This document shows, piece after piece, positions 7,867-13,686 of a DNA stretch of 14,025 nucleotides. The stretch lies in the NCBI GenBank assembly GCA_902494465.1, contig CABUTH010000036.1, positions 1 to 14,025 on the forward strand, given 5' to 3'. Position numbers and translations under genes: made by a program. This stretch comes from an uncultured Collinsella sp. (GTDB lineage Bacteria; Actinomycetota; Coriobacteriia; Coriobacteriales; Coriobacteriaceae). Position 1 is the stretch's first letter; each line of letters opens with the position of its first letter. The notes under the pieces are model-generated. The model made no database searches and was not told the DNA's origin. It worked only from the letters and a program-made list of their open reading frames with translations.

Positions 7867-8825
7867 GCAATGCCCGCTCGACGAAGACCCATACGGATCA
7901 GACTGTCACAGACCTGCGGGAACGTCATGTCGTCGGTGTGGCGGATCTCATCCGGATACAGCGACGTATCGGTCATGCCGGGAATGGTATTGGTCTCGAG
8001 GATAACGGGGCCGTCCTCGCTCACGATAAAATCGCTGCGCGAGATGCCCAGGCAACCGAGCGCCTTGTGAGCGGCACAGGCAAGCTCCTGGGCACGAGCG
8101 TAGTTCTCGGGTGAAATCTGCGCCGGAATGCGATGGATGTCCGTAGGGTCGACATATTTCACGTCCAGATCGTAGAACTCGCAGTCCTCGGGCTTGCGAA
8201 TCTCGACAATCGGCAGAGCGCGCACGTCATCTTCGCCGTATACGCCGACGGTGATCTCGGTACCCTCGATGCACTTCTCGACCAGCACTTTGTCGCCGTA
8301 CTCAAACGCCTTGGCGATTGCCGCGGGCAGCTCGGAGGGCTCATGGACCAGGGAAATGCCATAGCTGGAACCGTTGACGGCCGGCTTCACAAAGCAGCAC
8401 TCGCCACAAACCTCGACGATATGATCGATATCGACTTCATCGCCCACCTCGAGCGCAAGGCCGGGGGCAATGGGAATGCCCGCCTTGGCGTACAGGAGCT
8501 TAGAGACCTCTTTGTCGGCACCGCAGGCGCTGGCAAGCACGCCCGAGGCCGTGTAGGGGATACCCAGGGTCTCCATGGCGCCCTGCATGGCACCATCCTC
8601 GCCGCCGGCACCGTGCATGGCGATAAACGCCACGTCAAAGCCGCCGGTTGCCATGGTTACCATAAAGTCATCAGCGGCCGTATCGAGCAGCTCCACCGAG
8701 GTGTAGCCGGCTTCCTTCAGTGCCACCACAACGTTCTTTCCCGAATTGAGCGAGATCTCGCGCTCAGCGGAATGACCGCCCGCCAAGACCGCTACGTGCA
8801 TGTTCTCTAGGCTTTTACCCGGCAT
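7860..8825 (-). CDS. ddl: D-alanine--D-alanine ligase
   Basis: 321 residues, normal family length. It joins two D-alanines using ATP for peptidoglycan precursor synthesis in the cytoplasm. GGHSAEREIS (16-25, with the substrate-binding Glu at 21), HGAGGEDG (71-78), the ATP-grasp loop NGSSYGIS (151-158) and the C-terminal metal and substrate segment (D265, E277, N279, then PGMT) are all present. The omega-loop Lys-Tyr pair (K223, Y224) is the D-Ala-D-Ala type; D-Ala-D-Lac ligases differ there, so a vancomycin-resistance ligase is unlikely. The start at 8825 has a strong GAGGAGGAG seven nt upstream; a second Met at residue 9 (8801) is possible but lacks that support. The gene overlaps the helicase start by 7 nt and is divergent from rlmN. 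Confidence 0.95.
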   Translation of the reverse strand: MPGKSLENMHVAVLAGGHSAEREISLNSGKNVVVALKEAGYTSVELLDTAADDFMVTMATGGFDVAFIAMHGAGGEDGAMQGAMETLGIPYTASGVLASACGADKEVSKLLYAKAGIPIAPGLALEVGDEVDIDHIVEVCGECCFVKPAVNGSSYGISLVHEPSELPAAIAKAFEYGDKVLVEKCIEGTEITVGVYGEDDVRALPIVEIRKPEDCEFYDLDVKYVDPTDIHRIPAQISPENYARAQELACAAHKALGCLGISRSDFIVSEDGPVILETNTIPGMTDTSLYPDEIRHTDDMTFPQVCDSLIRMGLRRAGIAC

Positions 8826-8865
8826 GGGCAGACTCCTCCTCTATAATTTCTGCAGCTGATACCAT

Positions 8866-8895
8866 ATTGTAGCGATACCCTCTACGTTTCCCCAA
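8866..8895 (-). promoter_or_regulatory. Candidate promoter for ddl-dinG
   Basis: On the minus strand TTGGGG (8895-8890) and TACAAT (8871-8866) are separated by 18 bp, placing the start about 30-35 nt before the ddl ATG. The whole divergent gap to rlmN is only 85 bp. Confidence 0.45.
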
Positions 8896-8910
8896 AATCG
8901 AAAGGCTTCC

Positions 8911-9963
8911 ATGAATCCCAGGACTAAATCTCAGGACATTCGCGACTTGAGCCAAAACGATATTCGCGAGCTCGTGGCCGAACTTGGCCAGCCCGCCTTC
9001 CGCGCGAAGCAGCTCATTGAATGGGTCTTTGAGAAGAACGTTTGTTCGTTTGACGATATGACCAACCTTCCCAAGGCTTTCCGCGAGCAGCTTAAAGAGG
9101 CTTTCGCCTTTGACACGCCGACTGAACTCACCAAGCAGGTTTCCAAAGATGGCTCTCGCAAGTATCTGCTCGAGTACCACGACGGCGTTTCCGTCGAGAC
9201 CGTCGGCATGCCCCGTCGTAACAAGCTTTCCGTCTGCGTTTCCACCCAGGCAGGCTGTGGCATGGGCTGTGCCTTTTGCGCTACCGGTCTCAACGGCCTC
9301 AAGCGCTCTCTGACCGCTCAAGAGATCGTCGACCAGGTACTTCATGTATCCAACGACTTTGGCGAGCGCGCCACGAGCGTTGTCTTCATGGGCCAGGGCG
9401 AGCCGTTTGCCAACTACGACGAGGTTCTCAAGGCGCTGCGAATCCTCAACGACCCCGATGGCATCGGTATCGGCGCTCGTCACCTCACCGTCTCTACCAG
9501 CGGCGTTATTCCAGGCATTCGCAAATTTGCCGACATCCCCGAGCAGTTCACGCTTGCCGTTTCCCTGCATTCCGCCATCCAGTCGACGCGCAATAAGCTC
9601 ATGCCCGGTGTTAAGAAGTACACGCTGCTTCGCCTTCACGAAGCGCTTCAGCTCTACACCGAGAAGACCGGCCGCCGCCCGACCTATGAGTATGCCATGA
9701 TCGAAGGCGTCAACGATACGAATCCCGAAATGCAGGCGCTCTGCGACTTCTGCGAGGGAACGCTGTGCCACGTTAACCTCATTCAGCTTAACGACATCGA
9801 GGGTAGCCCGCTCAAGCCGTCGCCGATTCATAAGGTTGAGGATCTTCAGCGTCGTCTTGAGTCCCGTGGCATCGAGACCACGATTCGTAACTCCCGTGGT
9901 AACGATATTGACGCCGCTTGCGGACAGCTGAAGCAGCGCTTCAAAGTTCAGAAGAACGCATAG
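8911..9963 (+). CDS. rlmN: Dual-specificity 23S rRNA/tRNA adenine-C2 methyltransferase RlmN
   Basis: 350 residues. RlmN is a radical-SAM enzyme that methylates C2 of A2503 in 23S rRNA and A37 of some tRNAs. The 4Fe-4S motif CGMGCAFC gives C116, C120 and C123; C109, seven residues earlier, and C337 in NDIDAACGQL match the two conserved mechanistic cysteines of the family (C118 and C355 in E. coli). FMGQGEPFANYDEV and LAVSLHSA are further family motifs. Cfr, the C8 methylase paralogue, is less likely because length and motifs fit housekeeping RlmN. AAAGG lies 6 nt before the ATG. Codons often end in T (cgt, gtt, ctt), unlike the neighbouring genes, which may reflect strong expression. A terminator follows 37 nt after the stop. 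Confidence 0.96.
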   Translation: MNPRTKSQDIRDLSQNDIRELVAELGQPAFRAKQLIEWVFEKNVCSFDDMTNLPKAFREQLKEAFAFDTPTELTKQVSKDGSRKYLLEYHDGVSVETVGMPRRNKLSVCVSTQAGCGMGCAFCATGLNGLKRSLTAQEIVDQVLHVSNDFGERATSVVFMGQGEPFANYDEVLKALRILNDPDGIGIGARHLTVSTSGVIPGIRKFADIPEQFTLAVSLHSAIQSTRNKLMPGVKKYTLLRLHEALQLYTEKTGRRPTYEYAMIEGVNDTNPEMQALCDFCEGTLCHVNLIQLNDIEGSPLKPSPIHKVEDLQRRLESRGIETTIRNSRGNDIDAACGQLKQRFKVQKNA

Positions 9964-9981
9964 GGGAGTCGCATCCCAAAA

Positions 9982-9997
9982 CGTTTCATGTGAAACA
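9982..9997. promoter_or_regulatory. parS: Variant parS site (two mismatches)
   Basis: CGTTTCATGTGAAACA matches the ParB-binding consensus TGTTTCACGTGAAACA at 14 of 16 bases. The changes are the outermost base and one central C to T. It lies 18 nt after the rlmN stop and just before the terminator, about 2.1 kb from the three perfect sites. Binding by ParB is plausible but likely weaker, because the central CACGTG is altered. Confidence 0.6.
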
Positions 9998-10000
9998 TCG

Positions 10001-10037
10001 AACGACCCCGGTTACAGAATATGCAACCGGGGTCGTT
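10001..10037 (+). terminator. Intrinsic terminator after rlmN
   Basis: A perfect 13-bp inverted repeat (AACGACCCCGGTT / AACCGGGGTCGTT) with an 11-nt loop is followed by TTCATTTATT on the plus strand. The GC-rich stem and T-rich tail fit a rho-independent terminator for rlmN. Confidence 0.85.
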
Positions 10038-10097
10038 TCATTTATTGACCTTAATTTTGAATCAGCTGCTACCTGTCCCATTTTTACGGCCAAAATA

Positions 10098-10133
10098 AGG
10101 GGTCCTTGTCTCATGAATCAGACAAGGACCCCT
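10098..10133 (-). terminator. Intrinsic terminator of the parAB operon
   Basis: A perfect 14-bp inverted repeat (AGGGGTCCTTGTCT / AGACAAGGACCCCT) has an 8-nt loop. On the minus strand the stem is followed by TATTTT, whereas the plus side is A-rich, so it terminates minus-strand transcripts arriving from parB and the small downstream gene. It sits tail-to-tail with the rlmN terminator. Confidence 0.8.
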
Positions 10134-10151
10134 CAAAATATGCTGAGTAAT

Positions 10152-10167
10152 TATTAGGTACCTAATA
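10152..10167. repeat. 16-bp palindrome containing TTAGGTACCTAA, copy 1
   Basis: TATTAGGTACCTAATA is a perfect palindrome that includes the stop codon of the small gene downstream of parB. Its 12-bp core recurs exactly at 13658-13669. The duplication suggests a protein-binding site, but no known regulator can be assigned. Confidence 0.55.
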
Positions 10168-10416
10168 GCCTACATTTTCCCATTGGTTGCTGACCCAACC
10201 TTGATTAATCTTGGGATTCTTCGTTACCTGAGCAGTACGCATGGCAACATCTTCTGTCATAACATCCATTTTCTTTTTGGAAGTATCGACGATATCTTGC
10301 GCGCTACGAAGCAAACGACCTCGAAGTTCATCGTCTGTAGCGATCCTATAGCCAGCAAAGGCACCAGCCGCGACAGTCGTCACCAATGCAATCGCTGTTA
10401 AAATCTTATTCCTCAT
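10162..10416 (-). CDS. Small membrane-anchored protein of unknown function downstream of parB
   Basis: 84 residues. The ATG at 10416 has AGGAGG five nt upstream, lying inside the last codons of parB; the gene overlaps parB by 11 nt and is therefore translationally coupled. An in-frame TTG at 10434 is rejected because it precedes that Shine-Dalgarno. Residues 5-22 form one hydrophobic segment (ILTAIALVTTVAAGAFAG), either a membrane anchor or an uncleaved signal. The rest is polar: a likely helix at about 28-65, then NPKINQGWVSNQWENVGY at the C-terminus, aromatic and conserved-looking. I do not recognise the family. Its position suggests a role connected with ParB or the membrane near the origin; that is inference only. 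An intrinsic terminator follows. Confidence 0.8.
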   Translation of the reverse strand: MRNKILTAIALVTTVAAGAFAGYRIATDDELRGRLLRSAQDIVDTSKKKMDVMTEDVAMRTAQVTKNPKINQGWVSNQWENVGY

Positions 10417-11311
10417 CTTGGCCTCCTTGATCAAACTGAATCATTTCGCCAAGAATACGAGAGAGCTCTTCCTCGTCTTTAAACTCAATCTCAATCTTAT
10501 TCTTTCCACGCGAGCTCTTCACACGCACGTTGGTATTAAAAACCTGACGAAGCACGCGGGCAGCCTTTTTAAAAGACTGAGGCGTTGCAGGCCTCGGCGT
10601 CTTAGGTGTCTCTCCGGCAGAAAACAACGGAGCAAGATTTTCTGTCGCTCTTACGGAAAGGCCCTCTGTAACAACTTTCTCTGCAAGTCGAATACGCGCG
10701 TCCTCATAGGGAACTGCAAGAATCGCACGTGCATGACCAGCAGTAAGTTTACCCTCAAAAATCATCTGCTGAACTACTTCGGGGAGATCGAGAAGACGCA
10801 GCGAGTTTGTAATTGCAGAGCGTGACTTGCTTACTGCCTTGGACAATGCCTCCTGGGTCATCCCGCTGGCATCAATGAGTTGGCGATAGCCCTTAGCCTC
10901 TTCGACGGGATTCAGATCAGAACGCTGAAGGTTTTCGATAAGAGCAAGAGCCAGCATCTCTTCATCATTTACCTCTTTAATGATGACTGGCAATTCTTCA
11001 AGGCCAGCAAGCTTTGACGCCTGGTAACGACGCTCACCAGCGATGATCTCATAGCCGTTTCCATGTTTGCGAACCAAAAGCGGCTGCAAAACGCCATGTT
11101 CTTGGATTGACTCGCTCAACTCGCGAAGTTCAGTTTCGTTAAAGTGAATTCGCGGCTGATTAGGGTTGGGAACGATATCCTCAATAGGTAGTTTTGTTTC
11201 AGATGCGGCATTTGAATCCGATGCAGCCGAACCGCCGGTCTCATACTCGGCCTCTGAGACCAAAGCATTGAGTCCACGTCCCAATCCGCCACGTTTCTTT
11301 ACACTAGGCAC
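10406..11311 (-). CDS. parB: Chromosome-partitioning protein ParB (Spo0J)
   Basis: 301 residues. ParB is a CTP-dependent DNA clamp that loads at parS and spreads, organising the origin and recruiting SMC. The N-terminus KKRGGLGRGLNALV (5-18) is the conserved basic segment that stimulates ParA ATPase. The CTP-binding motifs are GERRYQA (92-98) and ENLQR (126-130). A helix-turn-helix lies at about 151-175 (TQEALSKAVSKSRSAITNSL), and a basic/acidic dimerisation domain at about 245-301. Translation starts at GTG (11311), with AGAGGTGA six nt upstream inside parA; the overlap with parA is 8 nt. Three perfect parS sites lie upstream of parA and one variant downstream of the operon. Confidence 0.97.
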   Translation of the reverse strand: MPSVKKRGGLGRGLNALVSEAEYETGGSAASDSNAASETKLPIEDIVPNPNQPRIHFNETELRELSESIQEHGVLQPLLVRKHGNGYEIIAGERRYQASKLAGLEELPVIIKEVNDEEMLALALIENLQRSDLNPVEEAKGYRQLIDASGMTQEALSKAVSKSRSAITNSLRLLDLPEVVQQMIFEGKLTAGHARAILAVPYEDARIRLAEKVVTEGLSVRATENLAPLFSAGETPKTPRPATPQSFKKAARVLRQVFNTNVRVKSSRGKNKIEIEFKDEEELSRILGEMIQFDQGGQDEE

Positions 11312-12104
11312 GCTTGATCACCTCTTTTGCAAGGTTCATATATGCTTTTGCACCCTTATTTTGAGGTGCATAGGTAATTACCGGTTCTCCAAAAGACGGA
11401 GCTTCGGAGATTTTAACCGTACGGGGGATTAGCGTCTTAAACGCCTTATCACCAAAGTACGATTGAACCTCCTCAACAACCTGATTCGATAGTGAAGTAC
11501 GCGAGTCATACATGGTCATAAGCACACCATAGGTGTCTAAGCCCTTGTTCAGCCGTGATTTGACCATCTTCATTGACTCAAGCAGCTTCGTAACGCCCTC
11601 GAGTGCGTAATATTCGCACTGGATCGGAATCAAAACGCTGTCTGCTGCGGTCAAAGCGTTGATAGTAAGCAGGCCGAGCGAAGGAGGACAGTCAATGAAA
11701 ATAAAGTCAAACTCGTCCTGAATCGGCTCAAGCAAATCTTTGAGGCGGGTTTCACGAGCAATTGCGCTTACGAGCTCAATTTCCGCGCCTGCAAGTTGAA
11801 TTGTAGCCGGAATAACGAATACCTTTTTACAATTTGTATCAAGAACAAGCGATTCTGCCGGCACATCATTCAACAATGCATCATAGATGCAGTGATCAAG
11901 GTCTTCTTTTTCAATTCCGAATCCACTGGTGCTGTTTCCCTGCGGATCAAAATCGACAATCAGTGTCTTACGACCCTGCTCACCCAGTGCTGCTGCAAGG
12001 TTTACGGCCGTCGTTGACTTACCGACGCCGCCTTTTTGATTGATGATTGCAATGATACGCGTGTCTTTTGCGCTCTTAGAACGCTTAACGTCGCGAAATC
12101 CCAC
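11304..12104 (-). CDS. parA: Chromosome-partitioning ATPase ParA (Soj)
   Basis: 266 residues. ParA is a Walker-type ATPase that binds DNA non-specifically as an ATP dimer and is cycled by ParB to segregate the origin. The deviant Walker A motif KGGVGKST spans 24-31, with the signature lysine at 25 (first Lys 24). The A-prime motif DFDPQGN is at 51-57 and Walker B FIFIDCPP at 134-141. The length is typical of Soj-type chromosomal proteins without a long N-terminal DNA-binding domain, which argues against a plasmid type Ia ParA. The start is GTG at 12104 with AGGAGG just upstream. It is first in the parA-parB-small protein operon. No clear promoter is seen; a TTGACA at about 12130-12135 has no suitable -10. 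Confidence 0.97.
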   Translation of the reverse strand: MGFRDVKRSKSAKDTRIIAIINQKGGVGKSTTAVNLAAALGEQGRKTLIVDFDPQGNSTSGFGIEKEDLDHCIYDALLNDVPAESLVLDTNCKKVFVIPATIQLAGAEIELVSAIARETRLKDLLEPIQDEFDFIFIDCPPSLGLLTINALTAADSVLIPIQCEYYALEGVTKLLESMKMVKSRLNKGLDTYGVLMTMYDSRTSLSNQVVEEVQSYFGDKAFKTLIPRTVKISEAPSFGEPVITYAPQNKGAKAYMNLAKEVIKRA

Positions 12105-12143
12105 GGTCCCTCCTGGTGTGTATTAAAGCTGTCAAACGGAGGA

Positions 12144-12159
12144 TGTTTCACGTGAAACA
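12144..12159. promoter_or_regulatory. parS: parS site 1
   Basis: TGTTTCACGTGAAACA is an exact match to the ParB-binding consensus. It lies 39 nt upstream of the parA start codon, within an extended 18-bp palindrome (flanking A and T). Confidence 0.95.
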
Positions 12160-12182
12160 TTCCGAATCGATATCAACCGCCA

Positions 12183-12198
12183 TGTTTCACGTGAAACA
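12183..12198. promoter_or_regulatory. parS: parS site 2
   Basis: An exact 16-bp consensus match, 39 bp start-to-start from site 1. The right flank differs (C rather than T), so the 18-bp extension is not symmetrical. Confidence 0.95.
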
Positions 12199-12221
12199 CT
12201 GCAAGTTGTTAGTATCCATTA

Positions 12222-12237
12222 TGTTTCACGTGAAACA
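12222..12237. promoter_or_regulatory. parS: parS site 3
   Basis: An exact 16-bp consensus match, again 39 bp from site 2. It ends one base short of the rsmG stop codon, so the array fills most of the rsmG-parA gap. Confidence 0.95.
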
Positions 12238-12238
12238 T

Positions 12239-12976
12239 CTAGGCAAGCGGATTCTTCTTTGCCACGCCATTTGCACGAGGCAATGAGACAGATGCTGGAT
12301 GACTCTTCTTAAGAACAATGAACTCCCTGTGACCCAAGCCTTCAGGCAAATCAATTGCGTCATTCAGAAGCAAAGTGAAGCCGCAAATCTTAGCTGCTGA
12401 CATGCCGGAAGCAAGCTCCTCATCCGAAGGATTGCCCTTGGTTATAACAAATAGACCTCCATCCTTCAGATACGGAGCCGCATACTCAACAAGAATCGGT
12501 AGAGGGGCCAGTGCGCGGGCGGTTACAACAGAGAACTGCTTCATATGGCTCCGAGCATATTCTTCAAGACGATCATGAACCGCATGGGCATGTTTCAATC
12601 CAAGAGCATGGACAAAGGTATTTACCGCATCAACCTTCTTGCCAACAGAGTCAATATAAGTAGCTTTACGATGCGTGGTTATGGTTAATGGAATACCAGG
12701 GAAGCCCGCACCTGTTCCCATATCGAGCAAAGCTCCCTCAGGAGCCTTGTTGATATAGGGGAGCAAAACAAGTGAGTCGAGGATATGAAGTACTGCAGCA
12801 TCTTCTACGTTAAGAATACGGGTGAGATTGGTTGTCTTATTTGTTTCTAGAACCAAATCCAAATGCTGAATACATTTCCTCAGCTCAACATCAGTTACGC
12901 TCAAGGAATACTCTTTGCAATAGAAAGCTAGACGACTCAACATCTCGTCAGCTTGCTGATCAGTAAGTACTAACAA
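12239..12976 (-). CDS. rsmG: 16S rRNA (guanine-N7)-methyltransferase RsmG (GidB)
   Basis: 245 residues from a TTG start at 12976. RsmG methylates N7 of G527 (E. coli numbering) in 16S rRNA using SAM; its loss gives low-level streptomycin resistance in other bacteria. NLTRI (50-54), HILDSL (64-69) and the SAM loop LLDMGTGAGFPGIPL (83-97) are family hallmarks, as is TARALAPL further on. The TTG start is chosen because AAAGGAG lies 6 nt upstream and the resulting length matches the family. A TTG at 13024 would lie in the poly-T tail of the jag terminator and is rejected. A Met nine codons further in is the alternative. The stop is adjacent to parS site 3. Confidence 0.94.
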   Translation of the reverse strand: MLVLTDQQADEMLSRLAFYCKEYSLSVTDVELRKCIQHLDLVLETNKTTNLTRILNVEDAAVLHILDSLVLLPYINKAPEGALLDMGTGAGFPGIPLTITTHRKATYIDSVGKKVDAVNTFVHALGLKHAHAVHDRLEEYARSHMKQFSVVTARALAPLPILVEYAAPYLKDGGLFVITKGNPSDEELASGMSAAKICGFTLLLNDAIDLPEGLGHREFIVLKKSHPASVSLPRANGVAKKNPLA

Positions 12977-12995
12977 CGAAAGCTCCTTTCTGACA

Positions 12996-13024
12996 AAAAT
13001 CAGCGTATCGAGAACTTTTGACAA
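12996..13024 (-). promoter_or_regulatory. Candidate weak promoter for rsmG
   Basis: After the jag terminator, the minus strand shows TTGTCA (13024-13019) and, 17 bp on, GATTTT (13001-12996). The -35 is good and the -10 poor. Some promoter between the terminator and rsmG is expected, but this one is only a sequence match. Confidence 0.3.
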
Positions 13025-13054
13025 AAAAAGGGGACGTGGAAACCACGTCCCCTT
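13023..13054 (-). terminator. Intrinsic terminator after jag
   Basis: A 12-bp perfect stem (AAGGGGACGTGG / CCACGTCCCCTT) with a 3-nt loop is followed on the minus strand by seven T residues. It is a textbook rho-independent terminator, separating yidC-jag transcription from rsmG-parA-parB. Confidence 0.93.
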
Positions 13055-13072
13055 AGCATAAACTCGAGTAGA

Positions 13073-13642
13073 TTATCGAGCAACAATCACCACATGGCGA
13101 TCAGGGTCAGAACCCTCAGAATGAGTATCGACGGCATCATTGCCACGAAGTGCAATGTGAACCAGTCGACGCTCGTAGGCATTCATGGGCGGAAGCGAAA
13201 CACTCTTATGAGTGCGAATGGCACGCTCGGCAGCAGACTGAGCCATGGAGGCAACCTTGTCCTGACGGCGGCTCTTGTATCCCTCGACGTCCACTACAAC
13301 CGGATACCTAAAGCCAAGTTTGCGGCTCACCAGCAAAGAGAACATAACCTGAAGGGCATCAAGGGTGCGACCATGACGGCCAATGAGAACAGCAAGGTCG
13401 GGAGCCGTTACATCCAAAATCAGCTCACCTTCGTCGCCCTCATACTCATCGATAGGAGAGTTGGCGGCATCGAAGTGCGAAAGGATGGAACGCAGGATGG
13501 AAATAGCAACATCGGCAATGGTGTCGAGCTCCTCATCGGTCAGCTCTTCACCAGCCTTGTAGCGCTGTGCAATCTCGGGATAATCGCCCGCGACCTGCGG
13601 GGCAACCTCCTCAAGCATATCCTCGATGATCTCTTCAGACAT
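13073..13642 (-). CDS. jag: RNA-binding protein Jag/KhpB (KH and R3H domains)
   Basis: 189 residues. The ATG at 13642 has TTGGAG six nt upstream; the in-frame TTG at 13654 is part of that ribosome site and is rejected. After an acidic N-terminal helix region (1-60), a KH domain carries the GxxG loop GRHG (88-91, in LIGRHGRTLDALQ). The R3H domain is at about 130-189, with the R158-x3-H162 signature in YERRLVH. The Jag_N domain of Firmicutes proteins is not evident, consistent with short actinobacterial forms. Jag/KhpB binds RNA and affects cell elongation and division in Streptococcus; its place after yidC is widely conserved. A 44-nt gap containing a palindrome separates it from yidC. Confidence 0.94.
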   Translation of the reverse strand: MSEEIIEDMLEEVAPQVAGDYPEIAQRYKAGEELTDEELDTIADVAISILRSILSHFDAANSPIDEYEGDEGELILDVTAPDLAVLIGRHGRTLDALQVMFSLLVSRKLGFRYPVVVDVEGYKSRRQDKVASMAQSAAERAIRTHKSVSLPPMNAYERRLVHIALRGNDAVDTHSEGSDPDRHVVIVAR

Positions 13643-13657
13643 AACGTACTCCAAAAG

Positions 13658-13669
13658 TTAGGTACCTAA
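13658..13669. repeat. 12-bp palindrome TTAGGTACCTAA, copy 2
   Basis: The perfect palindrome lies in the 44-nt yidC-jag gap, a few bases upstream of the jag ribosome binding site. It is identical to the core of the palindrome at 10152-10167. Confidence 0.55.
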
Positions 13670-13686
13670 ATAAGATTGATATCCCA

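Noticed and set aside
8133..8810. 225-codon plus-strand frame opposite ddl
   Set aside because: A shadow of ddl caused by GC-rich codon bias; no ribosome site or domain.
7860..8825. D-Ala-D-Lac (vancomycin-resistance type) ligase
   Set aside because: The omega-loop Lys-Tyr pair and the lack of vanH/vanX neighbours fit an ordinary D-Ala-D-Ala ligase.
8815..9831. 338-codon open frame opposite rlmN
   Set aside because: It is antisense to a complete RlmN with all catalytic cysteines, and shows no family features of its own.
11304..12104. Plasmid-type partition system
   Set aside because: The neighbours yidC, jag and rsmG, and the exact chromosomal parS consensus, indicate the chromosomal Soj/Spo0J system.
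12116..12135. TTGACA-containing promoter just upstream of parA
   Set aside because: TTGACA is present on the minus strand, but the bases at a 16-18 bp distance fall on the parA ribosome site and do not resemble a -10.
12977..13024. Upstream TTG start extending RsmG by 16 residues
   Set aside because: The codon lies in the poly-T tail of the jag terminator and has no ribosome site; the TTG at 12976 has AAAGGAG at ideal spacing.
9961..13072. Replication origin (oriC) in the par region
   Set aside because: Although the gene block is origin-proximal, no DnaA-box cluster (TTATCCACA-like) or AT-rich unwinding element was seen; the origin is more likely beyond the right edge, past yidC.
13094..13669. 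191-codon plus-strand frame opposite jag
   Set aside because: A shadow of jag, whose KH and R3H motifs and ribosome site are clear on the minus strand.
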